Shown here piece by piece: positions 26,374-35,750 of a stretch of 64,000 nucleotides of DNA. Both the position numbers and the translations under genes were made by a program. Below the pieces are notes generated by a model, which ran no database searches, was not told the origin of the DNA, and saw nothing but the letters and a program-made list of their open reading frames with translations. The DNA lies in assembly GCF_008369445.1 (NCBI RefSeq), contig NZ_VTWH01000002.1, positions 620,001 to 684,000 of the forward strand, in the 5' to 3' direction. Every line of letters begins with the position of its first letter. The stretch's first letter is position 1. This stretch comes from Aureimonas fodinaquatilis (lineage in GTDB: Bacteria > Pseudomonadota > Alphaproteobacteria > Rhizobiales > Rhizobiaceae).

Positions 26374-27257
26374 TTGCCAGCCTCCCCACCCGAACGATCC
26401 TGACCGGTCTGGGTCATCACAGTGTAGAACACCCATGACAGCGCCAGAATGATCAGAAAGTAAATCAGCGACATGGCTGCCGCGGGGCCAAGATCGAACT
26501 GCCCGACCGCCATTTTCACAAGATCAATCGACAGGAACGTAGTGGAGTTTCCAGGGCCGCCACCAGTGACCACGAAAGGCTCAGTGTAAATCATGAAACT
26601 GTCCATAAACCGCAGCAAAACGGCGATGGTCAGCACGCGCTTCATTTTGGGCAGCTCTATGTAGCGAAACACCGCCCAGCGGGATGCACCATCAATGCGC
26701 GCCGCCTGATAATAGGCATCGGGAATGGAAACCAGTCCGGCATAGCACAGAAGCACCACCAGGCTTGTCCAGTGCCAGACATCCATGATGACCAGCGTTA
26801 TCCACGCATGAGTGGCGTTCTGAACATAATTGTACTGAATGCCAAGCGAAGCCAGCGTGTGGCCCAGAAGCCCGATATCAATGCGGCCAAACACCTGCCA
26901 GATTGTGCCCACGACATTCCATGGGATCAGCAGCGGCAGCGCCATCAGCACCAGACAGACAGAAACGAACACGCCCTTTTTCGGCATGGCCAGCGCAACG
27001 ATGATGCCCAGCGGCACTTCAATACACAGTATGATTGCAGAGAAAGCCAGGTTGCGCAGAAGCGCATCATGAAACCTGGATGATGTCAGAATTTCAAGAA
27101 ACCAGTCGGTTCCGTTCCAGAAAAACACGTTGTTGCCAAATGTATCCTGAACCGAATAATTCACCACAGTCATTAGCGGAATGATGGCGGAAAAGGCCAC
27201 CAGCAGAAGCACCGGCAGAACTAGAAACCACGCGCGGTTGTCAAAGGCCTTGTTCAT
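26370..27257 (-). CDS. glpP: Glycerol ABC transporter permease
   Basis: The MalF-like permease partner of GlpQ, 295 residues with six membrane helices and an EAA loop (YYQAARIDGASRWAVFRYIEL). Its start ATG overlaps the glpT stop (ATGA, 27257-27254), and its stop overlaps the glpQ start, so three genes in a row are translationally coupled. An in-frame start at 27281 would lie inside glpT. Confidence 0.88.
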   Translation of the reverse strand: MNKAFDNRAWFLVLPVLLLVAFSAIIPLMTVVNYSVQDTFGNNVFFWNGTDWFLEILTSSRFHDALLRNLAFSAIILCIEVPLGIIVALAMPKKGVFVSVCLVLMALPLLIPWNVVGTIWQVFGRIDIGLLGHTLASLGIQYNYVQNATHAWITLVIMDVWHWTSLVVLLCYAGLVSIPDAYYQAARIDGASRWAVFRYIELPKMKRVLTIAVLLRFMDSFMIYTEPFVVTGGGPGNSTTFLSIDLVKMAVGQFDLGPAAAMSLIYFLIILALSWVFYTVMTQTGQDRSGGEAGK

Positions 27258-28336
27258 GCCCGCTCCCTTTCCACCAGCCATGAATCCGCATAGAGATTCA
27301 ACGCCTCCGGTGCGAAAGCGATGTCGGCCTCAGCCGGTATTTCACCCGCTTCATCAACAATCGCGCTCAGTGGCTGGCCGGCAAATTCCGCCCGGACAAT
27401 CTTCTCGGAACCGATATCCTCCACTCGGCGGATGGTTATCGGGTAACCCTGCCCTCGCGGCAGAACCTGAACAAATTCCGGGCGAATTCCCAGTTCCAGC
27501 GCTCGGCTGGCGGCAGGAGAGCCAATGGCTTGCGGCAGGTTGATACGGTGCCCACCCACAATGGCCTGCCCGCCTTCCAGCGTGCAGGGCAGAAGGTTCA
27601 TTCCTGGAGAACCAATGAAATAACCAACGAATGTGTGGCGCGGTCGGGAAAAAAGCTCTTCCGGTGTGCCGACCTGCACCACTTCACCATCCACCATGAC
27701 AAACACCTTGTCGGCAAAGGTCAGCGCTTCCGTCTGATCATGCGTCACGTAAATCATCGTGCGGCGAAACTCTGCATGCAGTTCCTTGAGCTGCGAACGC
27801 AATTGCCATTTCATCTGCGGGTCAATCACCGTCAATGGTTCATCAAACAAAACCGCAGCAACGTCAGAGCGCACCAGCCCGCGCCCAAGGGAAATTTTCT
27901 GCTTTTCATCCGCCGTCAATCCGGCAGCACGCCGATTGGCTTTTTCCGCCAAACCAATGCGCTCCAGAATATCGCGCACGCGGCGCTCCGTTTCCTTTGC
28001 ACCAATGCGCCGGTTGCGAAGTGGAAAGGCCAGGTTCTGCGCCACGGTCATGGTGTCATAGACAACGGGAAACTGAAAAACCTGCGCTATGTTGCGGGCC
28101 TGCGTGCTCAGTTCCGTTACGTCCTGCTCGTCAAATAAAATTCGCCCTTCAGAGGGTGCCAGCAAACCGGAAATCAGGTTCAGAAGTGTGGTTTTGCCGC
28201 AGCCCGATGGCCCAAGCAGTGCGTAGGCCCCACCATCTTCAAACGTATGGTCAATCTGCCGCAGCGCATATTGGCCGGCTGCCGCCAATTCCGGTGTGTA
28301 TGCATGCCGAATACGATCAAGTCGAATGCGGGCCAT
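27254..28336 (-). CDS. glpT: Glycerol ABC transporter ATP-binding protein with a degenerate signature motif
   Basis: One of two ATPases of the importer, 360 residues. Walker A is intact (GPSGCGKTT, 42-50), the Q-loop is VFQFP, Walker B is AVLFDEP, and the switch histidine is present (YVTHDQ, H199). The signature LSGGQ is replaced by LTADE at 140-144. The C-terminal regulatory OB-like domain (about 240-360) is typical of MalK-type subunits. Its start lies 10 bases after the glpS stop. The odd signature is a trait I associate with this GlpT group, and it complements the defect in GlpS. Confidence 0.9.
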   Translation of the reverse strand: MARIRLDRIRHAYTPELAAAGQYALRQIDHTFEDGGAYALLGPSGCGKTTLLNLISGLLAPSEGRILFDEQDVTELSTQARNIAQVFQFPVVYDTMTVAQNLAFPLRNRRIGAKETERRVRDILERIGLAEKANRRAAGLTADEKQKISLGRGLVRSDVAAVLFDEPLTVIDPQMKWQLRSQLKELHAEFRRTMIYVTHDQTEALTFADKVFVMVDGEVVQVGTPEELFSRPRHTFVGYFIGSPGMNLLPCTLEGGQAIVGGHRINLPQAIGSPAASRALELGIRPEFVQVLPRGQGYPITIRRVEDIGSEKIVRAEFAGQPLSAIVDEAGEIPAEADIAFAPEALNLYADSWLVERERA

Positions 28337-28346
28337 AGGATTCCTT

Positions 28347-29429
28347 TCAGGCGGCGCGGCTCAGAAACCTTCCGGTCGCGCTGCCATCAACTCCAAAAAC
28401 AAGCACCTTTTCCGGGTCGACATAAAGCCTTATTGCGTCGCCGGGTGCATGTCGCTCCACCCCGCGAACCAGAGCAATTATGCGGCCATCGCTGATCTGC
28501 ACGTGCAGAAAGCTTTCCGAACCGGTCATTTCTGAAACAACCACATTGCCCGCAAGGCTGACCGAATGCCCGCTTAGGGGAACAATGGACAGATGATGCG
28601 GACGAATGGCCAATTGGTAAGGCCCATCGGCAATGTGAGAAAAATGTCGGGCCACCGGCAGCAGCAACCCGTTCTGCGATACAAAATTGGGTCCGTGTTT
28701 GTTGAAAGCCAGCACGTTGAGCGGCGGATCTGAAAATGTCCGTGCCGTTATCAGCAATTCCGGGTTTCTGTAAACTTCCGCGGTTGGGCCAAACTGGGTA
28801 ATACGGCCCTCACTCAAAGTGCCCGTGTTGCCGCCCAGAAGCAGCGCCTCTGCTGGTTCGGTGGTTGCGTACACCAGCACTGCCGCAGACTGCGCAAAAA
28901 TTCTTGGCAGCTCTTCCCGCAGTTCCTCCCTCAGCTTGTAGTCCAGATTGGCCAGCGGTTCATCCAGCAGAACCAGCCCTGCCCGTTTGACAAGCGCCCG
29001 CGCCAGTGCCGTACGCTGTTGCTGGCCACCCGAAAGATTGGCCGGCAGGCGCTGCAAATAGGGCTCCAGCCGCAACAGGCGGGCTGCCTCTCCCACCCGC
29101 TGATCGATATCAGCTTGCCCAACCCCCGCCAGCCGCAGCGGAGAGGCAATGTTTTCAAACACCGTCATGGACGGATAATTGATAAACTGCTGGTAAACCA
29201 TCGCCACACCACGATGGCGCACGGACACGCCCGTCACATCCTGCCCATCCATGCGGATTTGCCCGGTCTCAGGCTTGTCCAACCCGGCCATAAGCCGCAT
29301 GAGACTGGTTTTTCCGGAAAGAGTCGGCCCCAGCAAAACGTTCAACGAGCCACGCGCCAGCTTAAGCGTTGCGTTGCTGATATGCGCCTGCCTGCCAACG
29401 TTTTTTGAAACGTTTATCAGTTCCAGCAT
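28347..29429 (-). CDS. glpS: Glycerol ABC transporter ATP-binding protein lacking the switch histidine
   Basis: The second importer ATPase, 360 residues from the ATG at 29429, which has GGGAGGGG directly upstream. Walker A (GPTLSGKTS, 34-42), Q-loop (VYQQF), signature LSGGQ (132-136) and Walker B (LVLLDEP) are intact. At the switch position, where ABC ATPases have His, the sequence is YATTEP with Thr190. It is the first gene of the operon. The 177 bases upstream, to the Crp/Fnr gene end, are AT-rich and probably hold the promoter; I saw no clear operator there. Confidence 0.9.
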   Translation of the reverse strand: MLELINVSKNVGRQAHISNATLKLARGSLNVLLGPTLSGKTSLMRLMAGLDKPETGQIRMDGQDVTGVSVRHRGVAMVYQQFINYPSMTVFENIASPLRLAGVGQADIDQRVGEAARLLRLEPYLQRLPANLSGGQQQRTALARALVKRAGLVLLDEPLANLDYKLREELREELPRIFAQSAAVLVYATTEPAEALLLGGNTGTLSEGRITQFGPTAEVYRNPELLITARTFSDPPLNVLAFNKHGPNFVSQNGLLLPVARHFSHIADGPYQLAIRPHHLSIVPLSGHSVSLAGNVVVSEMTGSESFLHVQISDGRIIALVRGVERHAPGDAIRLYVDPEKVLVFGVDGSATGRFLSRAA

Positions 29430-29606
29430 TGCCCCTCCCAAGGCTACAGCCGTCACTTCGTAAGTCTTACAGGGTAATTTATACTTATCGTTTCCTGCTC
29501 ATTCCGCATTGCAGCAAAAACAACTGCTAATGCCAAACATCAGAGATGGTGATCCAAAGAACGCGGAACGTCAATCTCCATTATCGTGAAGATAAAACCT
29601 TCAGTT

Positions 29607-30371
29607 CTAATGCAGCCGGAAATAGCGCAATGACCGCCCGCCATCTTTCAAATGCAGGTAACTGCCATCAAATTGCGCGATGCCCCGCAGCTTGTGCCAG
29701 TCCAGAACAATGGCCTCACGGTTTTGCAAAAGAACGATATTCTGCGATTTCAGCTCCTGCAGCACGCGGTTGACATGCACAACCGAAAGCCCCACCGCAT
29801 CGCTGAGGTCAGATTGAGTCAGCGGAAAGCTGAAACGGCTTTGATCCACAAGACCCACGCTTTCCAGCCGCACTGCCAGCTCACATAAAAGGTGGCTGAT
29901 ACGCCGCAGCCCGGTGCGCCGCCCGACATTGACAATCCACTCGCGAAACATCGAACCATCGATCAGCGTATCGCGCCAGAGCAAGTTGGCCAGATGCGGG
30001 TGTTGCCGCACCCAGTTGCGAAAGGTTGAATGCGGCACAAGCCCAAGCTGACAAGGCGCTGCCGCTGCCAGGCTGTGGTCCATGACATCAACATGCAAGC
30101 TGTAGAAATCCGGAAAATCACCCGGGGTGTGAAACGACATGATCTGTCGCTTGCCATCAACAAGAATTTTATACCGGCACGCCAGACCACTGATAATCAG
30201 GCAGCAATGTCGCGGATTGGAGCCCTCCGCCGCGATGACGTGACCTTCCGCCACATTCACCAGCGACATTTCAAGCGACGCAATTGCAGCCTCGTCTTCT
30301 GCCCATAAATCGCCAATGTTTGCGAGCTTGCGGGCAAGCATCTGCGAACCTGGCTGATGATGAAGCATCAT
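29607..30371 (-). CDS. Crp/Fnr-family transcriptional regulator
   Basis: A protein of 254 residues with an N-terminal cyclic-nucleotide-binding-like beta-roll (about 30-130) and a C-terminal winged helix-turn-helix (FPLTQSDLSDAVGLSVVHVNRVLQEL, about 185-210). FNR-type N-terminal iron-sulfur cysteines are absent, so direct oxygen sensing is unlikely. It lies upstream of the glycerol operon on the same strand, where other rhizobia have a DeoR-type GlpR; a role in glycerol control is only inferred from position. Two ATGs (30371 and 30368) are possible starts. Confidence 0.9.
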   Translation of the reverse strand: MMLHHQPGSQMLARKLANIGDLWAEDEAAIASLEMSLVNVAEGHVIAAEGSNPRHCCLIISGLACRYKILVDGKRQIMSFHTPGDFPDFYSLHVDVMDHSLAAAAPCQLGLVPHSTFRNWVRQHPHLANLLWRDTLIDGSMFREWIVNVGRRTGLRRISHLLCELAVRLESVGLVDQSRFSFPLTQSDLSDAVGLSVVHVNRVLQELKSQNIVLLQNREAIVLDWHKLRGIAQFDGSYLHLKDGGRSLRYFRLH

Positions 30372-30395
30372 TCACTCGATCTCCCGAACAGGCAC

Positions 30396-30417
30396 GCTTT
30401 CGGCAATATCCGAAAGC
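30396..30417. promoter_or_regulatory. Perfect inverted repeat upstream of the Crp/Fnr gene
   Basis: GCTTTCGG (30396-30403) and CCGAAAGC (30410-30417) form an exact 8-base inverted repeat with a 6-base spacer, 25 bases before the Crp/Fnr start. It could be an operator or an RNA hairpin in the leader. The remainder of the 264-base gap 30372-30635 is AT-rich and shows no gene. Confidence 0.4.
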
Positions 30418-30629
30418 ACAAGAGTATAACCAAGAAAAATCAGTAGGATACACCAGCTCCCGTAAAGTGCAGGAACCGTCTTGTCACAAGCATTTCGAAT
30501 AGAGCAAACCGCTACCAGCCTGTTCTGCCATGCCGGTATGCCAGTAGCACCAATTGATAATGCAACAATTTTTAAACTATTGATAGCGCTTTACATGCCG
30601 TTGTCCCTCTTCACCCAAAGGTGCAAACG

Positions 30630-30655
30630 CCGTCATCATCGGGCAATGATGACGG
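30630..30655. terminator. Hairpin overlapping the end of the small lipoprotein gene
   Basis: CCGTCATCAT and ATGATGACGG form a 10-base-pair stem with a 6-base loop. It covers the last codons and stop of the lipoprotein gene at 30636-30899. No T-run follows on the minus strand, so termination strength is uncertain. Confidence 0.4.
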
Positions 30656-30899
30656 GCTGGTAAACCACCGACGGGAACAAAGGATCATCCATTGAATTCA
30701 GCCGTGCGCGCTGATCCGCGCGCCTTGCCAGATCCAGGTTTTGCATGCATTGAGCAAAAGCATCGTTTTTGCGCACAAAGCCATATTCGCGACATTGTGC
30801 CTCATCCGCCGCCCGCTGCTCTTCCGGCGTCATGGTAACACAGGCCGCAAGCAATGCGGCAAAAGCCAGTAACGCAACCGAACGGAAAAGCCCAGCCAT
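30636..30899 (-). CDS. Small lipoprotein, 87 residues
   Basis: A short exported protein with a signal peptide and a lipobox (FAALLAAC, Cys at about residue 19), then a polar region of about 65 residues with two Cys (AQCREYG and FAQCMQNLDLARR). The AQC/AQC pair suggests a small disulphide-bonded domain. Several rhizobial lipoproteins of unknown role look like this, and I do not know a function. ATG 30899 gives a proper signal peptide; the frame is open to 30947. It lies 79 bases downstream of fdsD on the same strand. Confidence 0.6.
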   Translation of the reverse strand: MAGLFRSVALLAFAALLAACVTMTPEEQRAADEAQCREYGFVRKNDAFAQCMQNLDLARRADQRARLNSMDDPLFPSVVYQPVIIAR

Positions 30900-30978
30900 A
30901 ACACCAAACCACCTTTGCTCACCTGCCTGTTTTGCTTGATATAGCAACTACAATCAGAGTGTGAAGAGGTCAGTTCGC

Positions 30979-31275
30979 CTATCCGGCATCACTGCCCGGC
31001 CGAGTGCCAACCGAAACCCCGCCAGAACTTTCCAATACCTGCTTTACGTGATCGGCTGAGCGAGCCTGCAAAAACTTCAGGCCCTCCAACGCCAGCGGCC
31101 GCAACTCTTCGCCACCAGCATCAATATAGGCGTTGATGTCGCGGCGCATCTGCGGCGACCAGAAGGCGGCGATATGGTCTGCCACGCCGGGAACGCCAGC
31201 TTCATGGCGCTGGCTTTCAAAAAACCGCGCAATCTGATTGGCCATTCGCACCAGCGTCTGCGTGGTCTGCGCCAT
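30979..31275 (-). CDS. fdsD: NAD-dependent formate dehydrogenase delta subunit
   Basis: A small subunit of 98 residues of the soluble FdsABGD formate dehydrogenase, thought to help maturation or stability of the complex. The family pattern LVRMANQIARFFESQ and HIAAFWSPQMRRDI is clear. ATG 31275 has GGCGGAG 8 bases upstream and starts 5 bases after the fdsA stop; a GTG overlapping that stop (31284) is an alternative. In most fds operons an fdhD (fdsC) gene lies between fdsA and fdsD; here there is no room for one. Confidence 0.9.
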   Translation of the reverse strand: MAQTTQTLVRMANQIARFFESQRHEAGVPGVADHIAAFWSPQMRRDINAYIDAGGEELRPLALEGLKFLQARSADHVKQVLESSGGVSVGTRPGSDAG

Positions 31276-31280
31276 ATGGT

Positions 31281-34157
31281 TCACTCCGCCGGTTCCACAT
31301 TGCTGATCTTGCGGCTTTCAACAGCAAAGGACTGATAGCGTTCCTGCCAGTCCGTTGGCCCGTTGGAAGGTGAAACCTGCACTGCGGTCACCTTGTATTC
31401 AGGGCAATTTGTAGCCCAGTCGGAATATTCGGTTGTTACCACATTGGCCTGTGTCAGCGGGTGGTGAAATGTGGTGTAGACCACGCCGGGCGCAACCCTG
31501 TCCGTAACCTTCGCACGCAGCGCCGTTTCGCCTGCACGACTGGCCAGCTTGACAAAATCGCCATCCTTGACGCCACGCTCTTCCGCATCATGCGGGTGGA
31601 TTTCCAGAAGGTCTTCCTCATGCCAAACAACATTGGCAGTGCGGCGTGTCTGTGCACCGACATTGTACTGGCTTAATATGCGCCCCGTTGTCAGCAGCAA
31701 AGGATAGCGTGGGCCGGTCTTTTCATCCGTCGCTACATATTCCGTCAGCACGAACAGACCTTTGCCGCGCACAAACCCTTCCATATGCATTGTCGGGGTG
31801 CCTTCCGGTGCGGCGGTCGTAACAGGCCATTGCAGCGACCCTGCCGCGTCCAGCCGGGCATAATTCACGCCGGCAAATGTCGGCGTTAAAGCTGCAACCT
31901 CATCCATAATTTCCGATGGATGCTCATAATGCATTGGATAGCCGAGAGCATTGGAAAGCATCTGGGTGATTTCCCAGTCAGCGTAGCCATTCAGCGGCGC
32001 CATGACGCGGCGGACTCGCTGAATACGCCGTTCAGCATTGGTGAATGTGCCGTCTTTTTCCAGAAAGGTCGAACCCGGCAGAAAAACATGCGCATGCATG
32101 GCCGTTTCATTCAGAAACAGGTCCTGAACAACCACACATTCCATTGCCTCAAGCCCTGCCGTCACGTGGCGGGTGTTGGGGTCAGACTGCAATATATCCT
32201 CGCCCTGAATGTAGATCGCCTTGAAACGCCCGGCCACCGCCTCGTCCAGCATATTGGGAATGCGCAGGCCCGGCTCGCTGTCCAGCTCAGTCTTCCACAT
32301 GGCTTCAAACAGCTGGCGCGCCGTATCATCGGATACGTGGCGGTAGCCGGAAAGCTCATGCGGGAAAGAGCCCATATCGCAAGCGCCCTGCACATTGTTC
32401 TGCCCACGCAACGGGTTAACGCCAGCACCCAGCTTGCCAACATTGCCAGTCGCCATGGCCAGATTGGCAATGGCCATGACTGTGGTCGAACCCTGGCTGT
32501 GCTCTGTTACACCAAGGCCGTAATAAATGGCGGCATTTCCGCCTGTTGCGTACAACCTGGCGGCAGCGCGAACATCTGATGCAGGAACCCGGGTAAAGGC
32601 TTCAACGGCTTCCGGGCTGTGGTTTTCCTGCGCCACAAAAGCTGCCCAGTCCTGAAATGCGTCCCAATCGCAGCGCTCCCGCACATAGCTTTCGTTGACC
32701 AGCCCTTCTGTCACAACCACATGGGCAAGGGCTGTCAGCATGGCAACATTGGTGCCCGGTTGCAGCGCCAGATGGTGGTCTGCTTCCACATGCGGGGTGC
32801 GCACCAGATCAATGCGGCGAGGATCAATCACGATCAGCCTTGCACCTTGCCGCAACCGCTTTTTCATGCGGGAACCAAACACCGGGTGCCCGTCTGTCGG
32901 ATTGGCGCCAATCACCATGATGACATCGGCATGGTCGACTGAGTCAAAATCCTGAGTGCCGGCCGACGTGCCGAATGTCGTTTTCAGGCCATAGCCGGTG
33001 GGCGAGTGGCAAACCCGGGCGCATGTGTCCACATTGTTGTTGCCAAAACCTGCTCGCACCAGCTTCTGAACCAGAAAGGTTTCTTCGTTGGTGCAGCGGG
33101 ATGAGGTGATGCCACCAACAGAGCCGCGTCCATAGGTCTGTTGAATGCGGCGGAACTCCGAAGCGGTGTAATCAATAGCCTCCTGCCAGGAAACCTCGCG
33201 CCATGGATCGGACGTCGAAGCACGGATCATCGGCTGGGTGATGCGCTCCCGGTGGTTGGCATAGCCCCAGGCAAACCGGCCCTTGACACAGGAATGGCCA
33301 TGATTGGCCTTGCCATCTTTCCACGGCACCATGCGCACAAGTTCTTCACCACGCATTTCAGCCTTGAAAGTGCAACCCACGCCGCAATAGGCGCAGGTGG
33401 TGACCACGGAGTGCTCCGGCTGGCCAATGTCAATCACCGCTTTTTCAGTCAGTGTCGCGGTGGGACACGCCTGCACGCAGGCTCCGCAGGACACGCATTC
33501 GGAAGAAAAGAAATCCTGTGACTGGCTGGGCGAAACCCGGCTTTCAAATCCGCGGCCTGAAATGGTCAGTGCAAATGTGCCTTGCACTTCGGCGCAGGCC
33601 CGCACGCAGCGCGAGCATACAATGCATTTTGAAGGGTCATAGGTGAAATAGGGATTGGATTCATCCTTGGGCATGAATGCCGGATTTTCCGAGCCGCTCT
33701 GGCGGGCATGCACATGGTTTTCACCATCATAACCATAGCGTACATCGAGCAGACCAACAGCCCCGGCCATGTCCTGCAATTCGCAGTCACCATTGGCAGC
33801 ACATGTCAGGCAGTCCAGCGGATGGTCGGAAATATACAGCTCCATAACCCCGCGCCGCAGCCTTTTCAGCCGTTCCGTCTGGGTGTGCACCACCATGCCT
33901 TCTGCCACCGGCGTGGTGCAGGAAGCGGGCGTGCCGGCCCGCCCTTCCACTTCAACCAGGCACATGCGGCACGAACCAAAAGCCTCCAGGCTGTCAGTGG
34001 CGCAGAGCTTTGGAACACTGGTGCCCATTTCTGCCGCCGCGCGCATGATGGAATCGCCAGCATTGACGGTGATCCGCTGGCCATCGATGGTCAGGGTTAC
34101 TGTCTGGGAGGATTGACCGGCCGGGGTGCCGAAATCGCGTTCGTGAACGAGAGACAT
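31281..34157 (-). CDS. fdsA: NAD-dependent formate dehydrogenase alpha (catalytic) subunit
   Basis: Oxidises formate to CO2 at a molybdenum bis-pterin centre. The protein has 958 residues: N-terminal [2Fe-2S] domain (about 20-95, CRMCLVEVEG), the His/Cys-ligated cluster region (CLTCAANGDCELQ), two [4Fe-4S] ferredoxin motifs (CIVCSRCVRAC and CVSCGACVQAC), a further [4Fe-4S] motif CAYCGVGCTFKAEM, and the molybdopterin domain. The molybdenum ligand is Cys, not selenocysteine (DTCARVCHSPTG). The next gene upstream, fdsB, ends 9 bases before its ATG. Confidence 0.96.
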   Translation of the reverse strand: MSLVHERDFGTPAGQSSQTVTLTIDGQRITVNAGDSIMRAAAEMGTSVPKLCATDSLEAFGSCRMCLVEVEGRAGTPASCTTPVAEGMVVHTQTERLKRLRRGVMELYISDHPLDCLTCAANGDCELQDMAGAVGLLDVRYGYDGENHVHARQSGSENPAFMPKDESNPYFTYDPSKCIVCSRCVRACAEVQGTFALTISGRGFESRVSPSQSQDFFSSECVSCGACVQACPTATLTEKAVIDIGQPEHSVVTTCAYCGVGCTFKAEMRGEELVRMVPWKDGKANHGHSCVKGRFAWGYANHRERITQPMIRASTSDPWREVSWQEAIDYTASEFRRIQQTYGRGSVGGITSSRCTNEETFLVQKLVRAGFGNNNVDTCARVCHSPTGYGLKTTFGTSAGTQDFDSVDHADVIMVIGANPTDGHPVFGSRMKKRLRQGARLIVIDPRRIDLVRTPHVEADHHLALQPGTNVAMLTALAHVVVTEGLVNESYVRERCDWDAFQDWAAFVAQENHSPEAVEAFTRVPASDVRAAARLYATGGNAAIYYGLGVTEHSQGSTTVMAIANLAMATGNVGKLGAGVNPLRGQNNVQGACDMGSFPHELSGYRHVSDDTARQLFEAMWKTELDSEPGLRIPNMLDEAVAGRFKAIYIQGEDILQSDPNTRHVTAGLEAMECVVVQDLFLNETAMHAHVFLPGSTFLEKDGTFTNAERRIQRVRRVMAPLNGYADWEITQMLSNALGYPMHYEHPSEIMDEVAALTPTFAGVNYARLDAAGSLQWPVTTAAPEGTPTMHMEGFVRGKGLFVLTEYVATDEKTGPRYPLLLTTGRILSQYNVGAQTRRTANVVWHEEDLLEIHPHDAEERGVKDGDFVKLASRAGETALRAKVTDRVAPGVVYTTFHHPLTQANVVTTEYSDWATNCPEYKVTAVQVSPSNGPTDWQERYQSFAVESRKISNVEPAE

Positions 34158-34166
34158 GACTGCTCC

Positions 34167-35750
34167 TTACCCCGCAACAGCAAGCGAAGCCGGCAATGGC
34201 CGGACACCGCGCTGAAAATCTTCTGGAAAATGCCGCATGGCGCTGGAAACGGGGTACGGCGTGAAGCCACCCAGCGCACACAAAGACCCGAATTTCATTG
34301 TCTCGCACAGATCTGTCAGCAGACTAAGATCTGCCGCAACGTCAGCACCGGATTGCCGAGCGGCAATGACCCGGTCCATGACCTCCTGCCCGCGCACCGC
34401 GCCGATCCGACAGGGAGTGCATTTGCCACAGCTTTCGATTGCGCAGAATTCCAGCGCAAAGCGCGCCATAATCGCCATGTCCACCGTGTCGTCAAACACG
34501 GTGATGCCGCCATGCCCGATCAGCCCATCCCGTGCTGCAAAGGCTTCATAATCGAACGGCGTGTCAAACAGCGATGGCGGAAAATATGCGCCCAGCGGGC
34601 CGCCCACCTGCACGGCGCGCACCGGGCGGCCAGAGGCCGTACCGCCGCCAATCGTTTCCACCAGTTCGCCCAGGGTGATGCCAAACGGCACCTCGTAGAG
34701 ACCACCATAACGGATATTGCCGGCAAGCTGCACCGGCATGGTCCCGCGCGAACGGCCAAAGCCCAGCGCCTGATACTGGTCCGGCCCCTGCGCAAACAAG
34801 GCTGGCACCGCGCCCAGGCTAAGCACATTGTTGATGACGGTCGGCTTGCCAAACAGGCCCTGCAGGGCGGGCAGCGGTGGCTTGGCCCGAACTACTCCGC
34901 GCTTGCCCTCAATGGAATTGAGCAGAGACGTTTCCTCACCGCAGACATAGGCACCTGCGCCAACCCGCACCTCCATATCAAATGCCAGATCAGATCCGCC
35001 GATAGCCTGGCCGAGCCAGCCAGCGCGCCGCGCTCCGATGATGGCCCTTTCCATGGCAGCAATGGCATGCGGATATTCCGACCTTATGTAGATGTAGCCA
35101 TAGTTGGCGCCGACGCTGACCCCGCAGATCGCCATTCCCTCCACCAGCCGGAACGGGTCACCCTCCATCAACATGCGGTCGGCGAATGTGCCGCTGTCAC
35201 CCTCATCCGCATTGCAGACAACATATTTTTCCGGGCCCGACGCGCGAAACACCGTTTCCCATTTGATGCCGGTCGGAAAGCCTGCACCGCCGCGCCCGCG
35301 CAAACCGGAGGTCTTGACGGCGCCGATCCGGTCTTCGCCAGCCATGGCCAGTGCTGCTCGCAACCCGGCCCAACCGCCATGCCGCGCATAGTCGCTTTCC
35401 GATCGAGGATCGACAATGCCGCATAGGGCGAAGGTGGAACGGATCTGCGGTTTCAGAAACTTATGCTCGTCCGGATTTCCAATGCACAGGGGATGCGGCG
35501 CAGCCTCAAACAACCCGCTGGAAATCAGCCCCGAGATGTCTTCAGGCATGACCGGGCCATAGCCAATGCGGCCCTGCGGCGTTTCCACCTCGACCAGCGG
35601 TTCCAGAAAATGCGCACCGCGTGACCCATTGCGCACCAGCTCAATGCTGCGGCCGCTGGCAACAGCAGCCCGATCGATGGCGGAAGCCACATCATCCGCG
35701 CCCATTGCGACGGCAGCCGCATCACCGGGAACAAAAATCCGCTGCCTCAT
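34167..35750 (-). CDS. fdsB: NAD-dependent formate dehydrogenase beta subunit (NuoF-like)
   Basis: The diaphorase subunit that passes electrons from formate to NAD+. It has 527 residues, with an N-terminal thioredoxin-like extension (about 1-100), the FMN/NAD motif GLRGRGGAGFPTG, and a [4Fe-4S] site ESCGKCTPCRIG near the C-terminus. ATG 35750 overlaps the fdsG stop (ATGA), so longer open frames upstream are not used. Typical of the fdsGBA order. Confidence 0.95.
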   Translation of the reverse strand: MRQRIFVPGDAAAVAMGADDVASAIDRAAVASGRSIELVRNGSRGAHFLEPLVEVETPQGRIGYGPVMPEDISGLISSGLFEAAPHPLCIGNPDEHKFLKPQIRSTFALCGIVDPRSESDYARHGGWAGLRAALAMAGEDRIGAVKTSGLRGRGGAGFPTGIKWETVFRASGPEKYVVCNADEGDSGTFADRMLMEGDPFRLVEGMAICGVSVGANYGYIYIRSEYPHAIAAMERAIIGARRAGWLGQAIGGSDLAFDMEVRVGAGAYVCGEETSLLNSIEGKRGVVRAKPPLPALQGLFGKPTVINNVLSLGAVPALFAQGPDQYQALGFGRSRGTMPVQLAGNIRYGGLYEVPFGITLGELVETIGGGTASGRPVRAVQVGGPLGAYFPPSLFDTPFDYEAFAARDGLIGHGGITVFDDTVDMAIMARFALEFCAIESCGKCTPCRIGAVRGQEVMDRVIAARQSGADVAADLSLLTDLCETMKFGSLCALGGFTPYPVSSAMRHFPEDFQRGVRPLPASLAVAG

